Source of the DNA: Herbaspirillum sp. ST 5-3
GTDB taxonomy: Bacteria; Pseudomonadota; Gammaproteobacteria; Burkholderiales; Burkholderiaceae_D
NCBI RefSeq assembly: GCF_004804275.1
Contig: NZ_STGI01000004.1
Location: 331,605-395,604, forward strand
Length of the DNA stretch: 64,000 nucleotides
Reading direction: 5' to 3'
Part shown: in pieces, positions 16,422 to 24,655 of the stretch
Layout of the letters: each line of letters opens with the position of its first letter
How positions within the stretch are numbered: position 1 is the first letter of the stretch
The notes under the pieces: model-generated
Seen by the model: only the letters and a program-made list of their open reading frames with translations
Databases searched by the model: none
Told to the model about the DNA's origin: nothing
Made by a program: the position numbers and the translations under genes

Positions 16422-17456
16422 ATGAACGCATGGTTGCAATTTTTGAGTCAGCACGAGGCACGCATCGATGATTCCTCTGGTACGCCACTGGTGGAGTTCA
16501 CCCGCCCGGCGGAGCTTCCAAGGAACTTCATGGCGCCGCTGACGGATGTCGGCTTGATCGCCGCGACGGGTGAGGACGCCGCAAGCTTCCTGCATAACCA
16601 ACTGACCAACGATGTCGAACATCTGTCCCCATCGGAAGCGCGCCTGGCTGGCTATTGTTCGCCCAAGGGGCGCCTGCTCGCGACGTTTTTGATGTGGGCA
16701 AGCGCAGACGCAATCATGCTGCAGTTGTCCCGCCCCATCCAGCCCGCCGTGCAAAAACGCTTGCAGATGTTCGTGTTGCGCGCGAAGGTGAAACTGAACG
16801 ATGTCACGGATAATCACGCGGTGCTTGGCATCGGCGGGCCATCGGCCACAGCGGCATTGTCGACCTGGTTTTCCGCATTGCCCGCAAGCCCGTTTGCGAA
16901 GATCGATTCGTCGGCCGGCAGCCTGATCCGCCTTCCCGACGCACTTGGACAAGCGCGTTACCAATGGATCGCCCCCCTCGCCATTGCCGAGGAGGCTTGG
17001 CCGCAATTGATCAACACCTTCACCCCGGTCGCCACTTCGCTGTGGCGCCTGACCGATATCCACGCGGGTGTTCCACAGGTCACGCAAGCCACACAGGAAC
17101 AGTTCGTGCCGCAGATGATCAATTTTGAGTTGATCGGCGGCGTCAACTTCAAGAAAGGCTGCTATCCCGGCCAGGAAATCGTCGCGCGCAGCCAATACCT
17201 CGGCAAGCTCAAGCGCCGCATGCTGCTGGCATTCGTGGAGACAACGGATGCCAGGCCGGGCATGGAAATCTTCTCCAGCACAGATCCCGGTCAGCCCTGC
17301 GGTCAAATCGTGAATGCGGCGTCGAATCTGCAAGGCGGCATCGATTGCCTGGTTGAGATGAAAATAGCGGCCGCCGAAGAGGGGACTGTTCACCTCGGTT
17401 CCGCCGAGGGCCCCGTGCTCAAGTTCGGCATGCTGCCCTATCCGCTTCCCGCCTGA
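16422..17456 (+). CDS. ygfZ: Folate-binding Fe-S cluster repair protein YgfZ
   Basis: 344 residues of the GcvT-like YgfZ/CAF17 family. The signature KGCYPGQEIVARSQYLGK, with its invariant Cys, is near residue 245. These proteins bind tetrahydrofolate and help maintain certain iron-sulfur enzymes such as MiaB. The N-terminus is a little longer than in E. coli. It starts a three-gene rightward unit with the DUF4936 and NRDE genes, and diverges from mltG, a pairing found in many betaproteobacteria. Confidence 0.94.
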   Translation: MNAWLQFLSQHEARIDDSSGTPLVEFTRPAELPRNFMAPLTDVGLIAATGEDAASFLHNQLTNDVEHLSPSEARLAGYCSPKGRLLATFLMWASADAIMLQLSRPIQPAVQKRLQMFVLRAKVKLNDVTDNHAVLGIGGPSATAALSTWFSALPASPFAKIDSSAGSLIRLPDALGQARYQWIAPLAIAEEAWPQLINTFTPVATSLWRLTDIHAGVPQVTQATQEQFVPQMINFELIGGVNFKKGCYPGQEIVARSQYLGKLKRRMLLAFVETTDARPGMEIFSSTDPGQPCGQIVNAASNLQGGIDCLVEMKIAAAEEGTVHLGSAEGPVLKFGMLPYPLPA

Positions 17457-17477
17457 CCGGTCGAGCACCGAGCGAGC

Positions 17478-17765
17478 ATGGATTTATATATCTACTATCG
17501 TGTTCTTGAGAAGAACGCCGCGGCACTGCGCGAGCAGGTCGCGGCGGTGCAAGGATGGGCTTCGCAGGAATATGGTATCGTCACTGGACTGAAGCGTCGG
17601 CCTGAAGAAAAGGATGGACGGAAGACCTGGATGGAGATCTACGCGTCCGTGCCAAGCGGTTTCGAAGCGATGCTCGAACGCGTAGTCGAGCAAGCAGGAT
17701 TGGCCGCTCTGATCGATGGCCCTCGCAATACAGAATTTTTTGTGGATGTCTCTACATGTGCTTGA
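17478..17765 (+). CDS. DUF4936 family protein
   Basis: 95 residues, starting MDLYIYYRV and carrying the family's R-rich GLKRRPEEKDGRKTWMEIY middle. These are small single-domain proteins found mostly in betaproteobacteria and have no assigned function. No signal peptide or membrane segment. It lies 21 bases after ygfZ and overlaps the NRDE gene by ten bases, so the three are probably one transcript. Confidence 0.85.
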   Translation: MDLYIYYRVLEKNAAALREQVAAVQGWASQEYGIVTGLKRRPEEKDGRKTWMEIYASVPSGFEAMLERVVEQAGLAALIDGPRNTEFFVDVSTCA

Positions 17766-18481
17766 TCGTTTTTGCCTGGCAGGTCGTTCCGGGTATGCCT
17801 CTGGTTGCCGCCGGCAATCGCGATGAATTCTATGATCGCCCCGCCTCGCCCGCAGCGTGGTGGAACGACCATCCGCATGTCTACGCCGGACGCGACCTGC
17901 GAGGTGGTGGCACCTGGCTGGGTGTGACGCGCGACGGCCGTTTCGCAGCTATTACGAACATCCGCGCCCCCTCCGAAAAGCGCGATGATGCGCCAACGCG
18001 CGGCGCACTGGTCGCCGATTATCTCGCCGGCGATATGTCGCCGGAAGAATACCTGGACACCATTTCGCATGGCGCGCATCGCTTCAACGGCTTCAATCTG
18101 TTGCTTGCCGATCAGGACAACCTGATCTGGTATTCCAACCGCGCGGAGGACGATCAGCGTAACGGCAAGCCTTTGCCGCCCGGTATCTATGGTCTGTCGA
18201 ATGGCTCGCTCGATTCACCGTGGCCGAAGGTGGTTCGCACCAAGGCGCAATTCGCCAGCCTCTTGTGCCAAGGCGCGCCGGAAGACGCCTATTTCGATAT
18301 GCTGACCGATACGACGCGCGCCTCGGATTGCCGTCTTCCGAAGACCGGCGTCAGCCTGGAATGGGAACGCGTCCTGTCCGCCGTTTGCATCGAATCGCCG
18401 GAGTATGGGACGCGCGCTTCGACCGTCGCGCAACTGCGTTCCGGCAATACCGCGCAGCTCCGCGAGCGCATCATCCGCTAG
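17756..18481 (+). CDS. NRDE family protein (TANGO2-like)
   Basis: 241 residues beginning MCLIVFAWQ with the name-giving motif GNRDEFYDRP at about residue 22. Met-Cys at the start suits an N-terminal nucleophile hydrolase-like fold once Met is removed. Bacterial and eukaryotic members (TANGO2, HRG-9) are linked to heme trafficking or lipid handling, but biochemical function is not settled. Translationally coupled to the DUF4936 gene; ends five bases from a convergent GNAT gene. Confidence 0.88.
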   Translation: MCLIVFAWQVVPGMPLVAAGNRDEFYDRPASPAAWWNDHPHVYAGRDLRGGGTWLGVTRDGRFAAITNIRAPSEKRDDAPTRGALVADYLAGDMSPEEYLDTISHGAHRFNGFNLLLADQDNLIWYSNRAEDDQRNGKPLPPGIYGLSNGSLDSPWPKVVRTKAQFASLLCQGAPEDAYFDMLTDTTRASDCRLPKTGVSLEWERVLSAVCIESPEYGTRASTVAQLRSGNTAQLRERIIR

Positions 18482-18486
18482 TCAGG

Positions 18487-18912
18487 TCACGGGAAGTGAT
18501 ACCGCATCGCGATGTGCGGTATGCCGGCCTCCATGAACTCCTCACCCTCGCGCACGAAACCAAAGCGCCGGTAAAAGGATTCGGCCTGCGTTTGCGCATT
18601 CAGGATCACGGCGGCATCGCCGCGTTTTCTGGCTTCATTCATCAATGCTTCAAGAAGCGCGCCGCCTACACCCTGCCCGCGCATCCCTCTCATGACCGCC
18701 ATGCGACCGATGTGCCCGTCCGGCAGCAAACGCCCGGTCCCGATCGCCTTGCCGCCAGCTTCGTATGCCACGGCATGTATGCACAGGGGATCCATGTCAT
18801 CCCACTCCATCTCCTGCGGCACCTTTTGCTCGACCACGAATACTTCATAGCGTATCGCTTGCGCGTCGGCCCGCTGCATGGCCCAGTCGCCGACGTTCAC
18901 ATCGATGCTCAT
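18487..18912 (-). CDS. GNAT family N-acetyltransferase (ElaA-like)
   Basis: 141 residues from ATG 18912, which overlaps the thioesterase stop as ATGA and has GGAGG just upstream. Motifs: RYEVFVVEQKVPQEMEWDD (typical of ElaA-type GNATs), IGRMAVMRGMRGQGVGGALL (acetyl-CoA loop) and AESFYRRFGFVREGEEF. The substrate is unknown. A longer frame runs upstream through the thioesterase gene but is not coding. Confidence 0.88.
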   Translation of the reverse strand: MSIDVNVGDWAMQRADAQAIRYEVFVVEQKVPQEMEWDDMDPLCIHAVAYEAGGKAIGTGRLLPDGHIGRMAVMRGMRGQGVGGALLEALMNEARKRGDAAVILNAQTQAESFYRRFGFVREGEEFMEAGIPHIAMRYHFP

Positions 18913-19346
18913 ACGGCCTCCGGAGCAAATTTTTCGAACTGAGTCAACCTGGCACGCCATTCCTCCGGCAAGGGCACACCCTTGCGGGCTGTCGTATCGG
19001 CATAGACATACACCAGTTCGCCCGAAATCAGATGCTGGTCTCCGAGATGAATCTCCAGCACAAAACGTACCGATGTCCGGCCGAAAGCCGCACATCGCAC
19101 GCCGATGTCGAGAATGTCGTCGAAACGCGCCGGCGCCTGGTATTCGATGGTGGCCTTGCGCGCGAACATTTCGCGGCCGTCGCTCGCCTGTTGCAGAACG
19201 CTCGGCAAACCGGTCGCACGCCAATACTCGGTAAACGCGACATCGAAATAGGTCAGATAGTGCCCGTTGAAGACGATACCTTGCATATCGACTTCCGCCC
19301 AGCGCACTCGCAGGGAATGGAAAAAGGAAAAATCTTCACGTGCCAT
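18909..19346 (-). CDS. Acyl-CoA thioesterase, YbgC/4HBT hotdog family
   Basis: 145 residues. The 4HBT signature RWAEVDMQGIVFNGHYLTYFD, with the catalytic Asp, opens the hotdog domain and FARKATIEYQAPARFDDIL follows. Family members cleave short- to medium-chain acyl-CoA or 4-hydroxybenzoyl-CoA. It is 137 bases downstream of the eight-gene lipid operon on the same strand and coupled to the GNAT gene, so it may be an outlying part of that operon or its own unit. Confidence 0.9.
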   Translation of the reverse strand: MAREDFSFFHSLRVRWAEVDMQGIVFNGHYLTYFDVAFTEYWRATGLPSVLQQASDGREMFARKATIEYQAPARFDDILDIGVRCAAFGRTSVRFVLEIHLGDQHLISGELVYVYADTTARKGVPLPEEWRARLTQFEKFAPEAV

Positions 19347-19390
19347 ATCGATGAGAGAAAAAGTTCAGTCGACAATTATGACTGATTTGG

Positions 19391-19419
19391 ACGCTCTGCA
19401 TTATCGACAAACAGAGCGT
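19391..19419. other. Perfect 8-bp inverted repeat between hydrolase and thioesterase genes
   Basis: ACGCTCTG and CAGAGCGT are separated by 13 bases in the 137-base gap. There is no T-run on either side, so it is not a convincing intrinsic terminator; it may be an RNA hairpin at the end of the lipid operon. Confidence 0.35.
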
Positions 19420-19483
19420 ACCGAATCTTCAACCTGAACCTGGCACGGAACGAGGGCCGATCCCTGTGCAGGAGCGGCGGGCA

Positions 19484-20380
19484 TTACTCCGAAAGAAAGC
19501 CGCGGATCAGGCGATTGACGCGCTCCGGCTGCTCGTGAATGATCCAATGCGAACCTTCCGGGATGCGCACCACCTTGAGATCGTCGATCAGATCCTCGAG
19601 CCCATTCAACAGGGATTTCGGAAGCGCCCTGTCGTTCTCGCCCCAAATGACCCGAGTCGGAATCTTGATCCGGAAATCAGCCGGATTCAACTGCAGTTTC
19701 AACGGGCCGGGATGATTCTCGGTCGGTGGATGCAGGGGTGATGCACGATAGTAATTCACGCCGCCGGTGAGACCGCGCGCCCAGCACGCATGGTATTTCT
19801 CACGCACCTCGCCGGTAAACCAAGGTGCCGGCCCCTCCCCCATGCCAATCAGCATACGCTCAAGCCGTGCGAAATTGTCTTGCGCGAGCGCGCTTTCAGA
19901 GCCTTCCGCTCGCAGCCAATTCATGTACTCGCTGGCCTCCTTTTGCGCCGGATCTGTCGCAAGCGCTTGCATGAACAGGTAGGGATGGGGCGAATTCACG
20001 ATGATGAGCCTGTGCAGCAACTGCGGAAGCGCAATCGCGAAATTCCAGGCGATTGCGCCGCCCCAGTCGTGGGCCACAAGGATGAACTTCTCGTAACCAA
20101 GATGCGCCGCCAGCAGCCGCAGGTCGTCCACGATATGCCTTGCCTTGTAGGCAGCAAGATCCGTCGGCATGTCCGACAAATTGAAACCGCGCAAATCCGG
20201 CGCGACGGCGAAATAATCGCGTCCGAATTCGCCCAGTTGCGCCTCCCATTCATACCAGAACTCAGGGAAGCCGTGGACAAACAGAATCAGAGGTTTGCCT
20301 TTTTCGCCTGCGCTGGCGTAGTGCAGACGAATGCCGTTGGGTAGCGATGCGTACTGATCGGGTTGAATGGGCGCGCTCAT
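19484..20380 (-). CDS. Alpha/beta hydrolase, epoxide hydrolase-like
   Basis: 298 residues. Oxyanion motif HGFPEFWYEW, nucleophile elbow VAHDWGGAIAW (Asp nucleophile, as in epoxide hydrolases and haloalkane dehalogenases), a cap domain, and a C-terminal WGENDRALP acid region and EGSHWIIHEQPE His region. The HGFPE and Asp nucleophile favour epoxide hydrolase over esterase. Last gene of the eight-gene leftward operon, 13 bases after the SDR gene. The true substrate is unknown. Confidence 0.88.
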   Translation of the reverse strand: MSAPIQPDQYASLPNGIRLHYASAGEKGKPLILFVHGFPEFWYEWEAQLGEFGRDYFAVAPDLRGFNLSDMPTDLAAYKARHIVDDLRLLAAHLGYEKFILVAHDWGGAIAWNFAIALPQLLHRLIIVNSPHPYLFMQALATDPAQKEASEYMNWLRAEGSESALAQDNFARLERMLIGMGEGPAPWFTGEVREKYHACWARGLTGGVNYYRASPLHPPTENHPGPLKLQLNPADFRIKIPTRVIWGENDRALPKSLLNGLEDLIDDLKVVRIPEGSHWIIHEQPERVNRLIRGFLSE

Positions 20381-20393
20381 GTCGGTAACGTCC

Positions 20394-21299
20394 TTATTTA
20401 ACGTTCAACTGGGTCTGCAGCATCTCGCGAATCTGCGGCGCGGCAGCGAAGGGATCGCTCGGATTGCGTTGCAAGATAATGTCCTCCATCCGCGTTTGCA
20501 CATTGCCGAGCGCGTGCGGATGCGAATAGACATAGAACTTGCTTTCCTTGATAGCGTCGAAGGTTCGCTCAGCGACTTGTGCGGCGCTCACTTTGCCGGA
20601 CGACACTGCCTTGTCGGATACCGCCTGGGCAGCGAGCTGGCTCGTGGTCGGTCCCTGGTCGTTCTTGACATCGTCCGGGCGATGGAGATGCGACTGATTG
20701 ATACCCGTGGGTACAAAATACGGACACAGAACCGATGCCCCAATCGGCGCCTTGATCAATTGGAGATCGTGATACAGCGATTCGGACAGCGACACCACGG
20801 CGTGCTTAGAAACATTGTAGATGCCCATCGTCGGCGCATTCAGCAGCCCTGCCATCGAGGCGGTATTCACGATGTGGCCTTCGTAGCCGGGTTCTTTCTT
20901 TGCGCATTCGAGCATCAATGGCGTAAAGATCCGTACCCCGTGGATCACTCCCCACAGGTTCACGCCGAGCACCCATTCCCAATCGGCCACGGAGTTTTCC
21001 CAGACCAAGCCGCCTGCACCCACGCCGGCGTTGTTGAAGACCAGATGCACCGCACCGAATTTTTCCATCGTTGCGTCCGCCAAAGCCTGAACCTGCTCGG
21101 CCTTGCGCACGTCGCAGCGGACCGCCAGCACTTGTGCGCCTTGCGCTTCCAGTTCCGCCTTCGCCTTGTCGAGCCCTTCCTGCTGCACGTCGGCCAGGAC
21201 GAGCCTCATGCCGAGGCGGGCGCCGATGTTGGCAAATTCGCGCCCGAAACCGCTCGCGCCACCGGTAATGACGGCCACCTTGTTTCGAAAATCTTTCAT
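20394..21299 (-). CDS. SDR family oxidoreductase
   Basis: 301 residues, a classical short-chain dehydrogenase with TGGASGFG at the cofactor site, NNAG (VFNNAGVGAGG), catalytic Ser in NTASMAG and YNVSK. The C-terminal 60 residues extend past the usual 250-residue core (QVAERTFDAIKESKFYVYSHPHAL), as in a subgroup annotated near fatty acid genes. It probably oxidises or reduces a hydroxy/keto group on a lipid-like substrate. Sits 22 bases after the GST gene in the operon. Confidence 0.9.
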   Translation of the reverse strand: MKDFRNKVAVITGGASGFGREFANIGARLGMRLVLADVQQEGLDKAKAELEAQGAQVLAVRCDVRKAEQVQALADATMEKFGAVHLVFNNAGVGAGGLVWENSVADWEWVLGVNLWGVIHGVRIFTPLMLECAKKEPGYEGHIVNTASMAGLLNAPTMGIYNVSKHAVVSLSESLYHDLQLIKAPIGASVLCPYFVPTGINQSHLHRPDDVKNDQGPTTSQLAAQAVSDKAVSSGKVSAAQVAERTFDAIKESKFYVYSHPHALGNVQTRMEDIILQRNPSDPFAAAPQIREMLQTQLNVK

Positions 21300-21321
21300 G
21301 TTGTCTCCTGCTTTGAGTGAT

Positions 21322-22251
21322 TTAGATTTTTTTCAGTTGAAAACCGAGACGCGGGAAATGCACCACGACGCTGCCGGCCTTCGGATCCTCACGCCGGACC
21401 GCGTATTCGTTGTCAGCACAGATCACCAGCTCGCCTTCGACCGGGTCCAGTGCATAGTCGGTCGGCATGACTGCAACGCGTTCTCCCAAGGGGATTCCAT
21501 GCGTATCGACGAAAGGCAAGTGACCGGTGTCAGCGGCGGCACTGTCGCGCGCAATTTCCAGCGCCTGGCCGGCGCTCATCTTCTCCGACTGGTGATGCCC
21601 GAACTCGGCCATTCGCACGATCCACGCCTTGAGCCGCGGGGCTTCATCCAGAATGCCCGCAAGCGGCTGCGCAAGTTGTATGAACCACATGCAGTGGTAA
21701 ACGGAAAAATCGGCAATGCTTGCCTGCTCACCGAGCAAATACGGTTTGTTCGCAGCCAGCATGTCATCAAGACGGCGCAGATATTCGCGCAGATTGCCGG
21801 TCGCTTCCGATGCCGACATGCGGGGCGCGTTACCGCGCATTGCTGCACGATCGGCGCCGAATGCTTTCATCTGTTCGGGCGTCAGCGGTCCCAGCAGGTA
21901 GGGCATGGCAATCGGTTGAAAAACATAGGCAACCGCCGTCCAGAACAGAGTGGAGTCGGCCCACTGCGCGAGGGTGTGCGCCAATCCGGCGACCGGGGCC
22001 GGATACAACGATGGCGTCGGCGAGATACGTTCCAGTACATCGGCAATCAGCGCGGTGTCGCAATAAACGTCAGCACCGATCTGCAGCACCGGCGTGCGGC
22101 GATAGCCGCCGGTCAGCGCCGTCAAATCCGGCTTCGGCATGACGGCCGGAATGTGCACCGACTTCCAAGCGAGTTTCTTGAATCCGAACATCAACCGGAT
22201 TTTTTCCGAGAAAGGCGAGTTCGCGTAGTGATGAAAAATGAGTGCGGGCAT
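21322..22251 (-). CDS. Glutathione S-transferase family protein with extra C-terminal domain
   Basis: 309 residues. The N-terminal thioredoxin fold begins MPALIFHHYANSPFSEKIRL, with the glutathione-binding Ser in SPFS and the cis-Pro block RRTPVLQIG; a helical GST C-domain follows (LLGEQASIADFSVYHCMWF). Unlike ordinary GSTs of about 210 residues, this one adds about 75 residues (DTHGIPLGERVAVMPTDYAL...VVVHFPRLGFQLKKI) that read as a small beta-rich domain. Its place in a lipid operon suggests detoxifying or isomerising an acyl or epoxide intermediate. Confidence 0.88.
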   Translation of the reverse strand: MPALIFHHYANSPFSEKIRLMFGFKKLAWKSVHIPAVMPKPDLTALTGGYRRTPVLQIGADVYCDTALIADVLERISPTPSLYPAPVAGLAHTLAQWADSTLFWTAVAYVFQPIAMPYLLGPLTPEQMKAFGADRAAMRGNAPRMSASEATGNLREYLRRLDDMLAANKPYLLGEQASIADFSVYHCMWFIQLAQPLAGILDEAPRLKAWIVRMAEFGHHQSEKMSAGQALEIARDSAAADTGHLPFVDTHGIPLGERVAVMPTDYALDPVEGELVICADNEYAVRREDPKAGSVVVHFPRLGFQLKKI

Positions 22252-22282
22252 GAAGTCTCCGAAAGGATAGAAGCGTCGGGGG

Positions 22283-23278
22283 TCAGATCAGCTTGACCAG
22301 CTGCTTGCCAAAATTCTTTCCTTTCAGCAGTCCGATAAATGCCTCCGGCGCGGCTTCCAGCCCTTGTGCGATCGATTCACGGAATTTCAGCTTGCCGGTC
22401 GCGACCAAGGTGCCCAGTTCCGTCAAGCCTTGCGGCCACAGGTCCATGTGTTCCGAGACGATGAAACCGCGCATGGTCAGGCGCATGGTCAGGAAAACAC
22501 GGAAGTTTTTGACCGCCATCGATTCGCCGTTGTAGCCGGAGATCAGGCCGCACAGGGCAATGCGTCCGAAAGGATTCATGCGTGCCAGGCAGGCGTCGAA
22601 GATTTCGCCGCCAACGTTCTCGAATATGGCATCAATGCCATTCGGCGTCGCCTTCGCGAGATCGGCGACCAAGTTGCCAGCCTTGTAATCGATGCAGGCG
22701 TCAAAGCCGAGTTCATTGACGACGTAGTCACATTTTTCGGCACCGCCGGCGATGCCCACTGCACGACACCCGCGCAGCTTGGCCAACTGTCCCACGACGC
22801 TGCCCACCGCACCGCTGGCTGCGGAAACCACAATGGTTTCGCCCGCTTTCGGCTGCATGATTTGTGTCAGGCCATACCATGCCGTCATCCCGGGCATGCC
22901 CACCGCACCAAGATAAGCTGACAGCGGGACGTGCGTGGTGTCGAGCTTGCGCAGCATGCTTCCATCAGACACACCCATCTCGGACCAGCCGAGCATGCCC
23001 TGCACCTTCTCGCCCACTGCAAATTTCGGGTTCTTCGATTCGATCACTTCGCCAACAGTGCCGCCGATCATGACCTCGTTCAATGCCTGCGGCGCCGCAT
23101 AGCTTTTCACGTCTTCCATGCGCATGCGCATGTAAGGGTCGAGCGACAGGTAATGGTTGCGAATCAGGATTTCGCCGTCCTTGAGGGTCGGAACGGGCGC
23201 TTCTTCAAGACGAAAATTTGCGGGAACAACCTCCCCTTTCGGGCGGGAGGCAAGGACCATGCGTTTGTAGGTAGTCAT
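22283..23278 (-). CDS. NADP-dependent oxidoreductase, zinc-free MDR (CurA/prostaglandin reductase-like)
   Basis: 331 residues. Opens with RMVLASRPKGEVVPANFRLEE and carries the nucleotide motif SAASGAVGSVVGQLAKLRG, plus ENVGGEIFDACL, typical of leukotriene B4 12-hydroxydehydrogenase-like enzymes. These reduce the double bond of alpha,beta-unsaturated ketones, aldehydes or (curcumin reductase) similar compounds using NADPH, and lack the zinc Cys ligands of alcohol dehydrogenases. Part of the eight-gene operon. Confidence 0.92.
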   Translation of the reverse strand: MTTYKRMVLASRPKGEVVPANFRLEEAPVPTLKDGEILIRNHYLSLDPYMRMRMEDVKSYAAPQALNEVMIGGTVGEVIESKNPKFAVGEKVQGMLGWSEMGVSDGSMLRKLDTTHVPLSAYLGAVGMPGMTAWYGLTQIMQPKAGETIVVSAASGAVGSVVGQLAKLRGCRAVGIAGGAEKCDYVVNELGFDACIDYKAGNLVADLAKATPNGIDAIFENVGGEIFDACLARMNPFGRIALCGLISGYNGESMAVKNFRVFLTMRLTMRGFIVSEHMDLWPQGLTELGTLVATGKLKFRESIAQGLEAAPEAFIGLLKGKNFGKQLVKLI

Positions 23279-23375
23279 TCAGTGCTCTCTTTTCGTTATT
23301 GATCAGGGAATGCAGTCGCCCGCTTGCCGCTCTCGCCATCATGCGTGGCGACAGGTGCGAGCCGACTGCGATGTG

Positions 23376-23810
23376 CTACTCGTGTTCCAGTTTCTTGGCG
23401 ACGTCGAGACGTTTCAGGTACTTGAAGGTGCCCATCGCCTTGGCGGCCAGCTTGTCGTCATTCCACACTTCACCTTCGCAGAAGCAGATCGTTCGCGCGC
23501 GGTGAAACGCCTTGCCCTTGGCGACGATCCGCGCGCCCGGATGGCCGCCCGGTTGAAGAAAACTGGTCTTCATTTCGATCGTGACGCCGCCGCGTGCATC
23601 CGGATCCAGCGACCTGCCGGCCATGGACATCGCGACGTCGAGCAGGGTCATGATGATGCCGCCATGCGCCACATTCCAGCTATTCATGTGGCGCTCTGAC
23701 AAGGTCAGCGCAACCTGTGCTTCGCCGCCGCCCATGCGGATGAACTCCACTCCGAGGTCATGCAAGAATGGTATCTCGGACGGAAACGGTTGCGTTTTCG
23801 ACGTATCCAT
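23376..23810 (-). CDS. PaaI-type hotdog thioesterase
   Basis: 144 residues with MNSWNVAHGGIIMTLLDVAMSMAG, the HGG motif of PaaI-family acyl-CoA thioesterases, and GGVTIEMKTSFLQPG. It likely releases CoA from stalled or dead-end acyl-CoA intermediates of the pathway. Its ATG shares one base with the preceding SDR stop (TAATG), so the pair is translationally coupled. Confidence 0.9.
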   Translation of the reverse strand: MDTSKTQPFPSEIPFLHDLGVEFIRMGGGEAQVALTLSERHMNSWNVAHGGIIMTLLDVAMSMAGRSLDPDARGGVTIEMKTSFLQPGGHPGARIVAKGKAFHRARTICFCEGEVWNDDKLAAKAMGTFKYLKRLDVAKKLEHE

Positions 23811-24595
23811 TAGTGAACCGCCGAGACGCCACCGTCGACTGCGAGGATCTGCCCGGTAATGTGCTTGCCCGCATCGGATGCGAACAGCAGTGCCGCGCCT
23901 TTCAGGTCTTCGTCATCGCCAATGCGATGCAGCGGTGCGCGTTTGGCAAGGTTTTCCTCACCCAGGTTTTCCAGCACACCCTTGGTCATCTTGGAAGGGA
24001 AGAAGCCCGGCGCCAGCGCGTTGACCGTGATTCCGTATTGTCCCCATTCGCCGGCCAGCGTGCGGGTGAAATTCACAACCGCGCCCTTGGATGTGTTGTA
24101 TGCGATCGTTTGCATGCTGTCCGGACCGTTGCCGGACAAGCCCGCGATCGAGGCGACGTTGACGATGCGGCCGTACTTGCGGGGAATCATCGATTGCTTG
24201 GCCACGGCTTGCGACAGCAGGAAGATGCTGCGCACATTCAGGTTCATCACCTTGTCCCAGGCTTCCAGCGGGTAGTCTTCCGCCGGAGCACCCCAGGTTG
24301 CGCCCGCGTTATTGACGAGGATGTCGATATGGCCAAGGCGCTTGAGCGCTTCCGCAACCAGCGGTGCGATCGCGGCCTCCCTGGACACGTCAGCCGCAAT
24401 GGCGCTTGCCTCGATACCGCGTTCTTTCAAATGTGCGACCGCTTCGTCGAGGTCGGCCTGCTTGCGCGAGGACAGAACGATCTTTGCGCCCTGCTCGCCA
24501 AGCGCTTCCGCAATCTGCAAGCCGAGGCCGCGCGAGCCGCCGGTCACCAGGGCCGTTTTTCCCGTCAGGTCGAGCAATTGTTTGATGGTACGCAT
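23810..24595 (-). CDS. SDR family oxidoreductase
   Basis: 261 residues from ATG 24595, which has AAGGAG just upstream; a frame extension to 24640 is not needed. Motifs TGGSRGLG, NNAGATWG, VNVASIAGL (catalytic Ser) and YNTSK, ending ITGQILAVDGGVSAVH as in FabG-like and 3-hydroxyacyl-CoA dehydrogenase SDRs. In an acyl-CoA operon the likely role is the 3-hydroxyacyl (or secondary alcohol) dehydrogenase, though no enoyl-CoA hydratase gene is present to supply its substrate. Confidence 0.92.
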   Translation of the reverse strand: MRTIKQLLDLTGKTALVTGGSRGLGLQIAEALGEQGAKIVLSSRKQADLDEAVAHLKERGIEASAIAADVSREAAIAPLVAEALKRLGHIDILVNNAGATWGAPAEDYPLEAWDKVMNLNVRSIFLLSQAVAKQSMIPRKYGRIVNVASIAGLSGNGPDSMQTIAYNTSKGAVVNFTRTLAGEWGQYGITVNALAPGFFPSKMTKGVLENLGEENLAKRAPLHRIGDDEDLKGAALLFASDAGKHITGQILAVDGGVSAVH

Positions 24596-24655
24596 GGAGT
24601 CTCCTTCGTGTATGTTGTTCAGGCTTGATGATTCATGCATTGCGCCACGTCATGT

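Noticed and set aside
16305-17468. A leftward 387-residue open frame opposite ygfZ
   Set aside because: Antisense shadow; ygfZ has intact motifs on the other strand.
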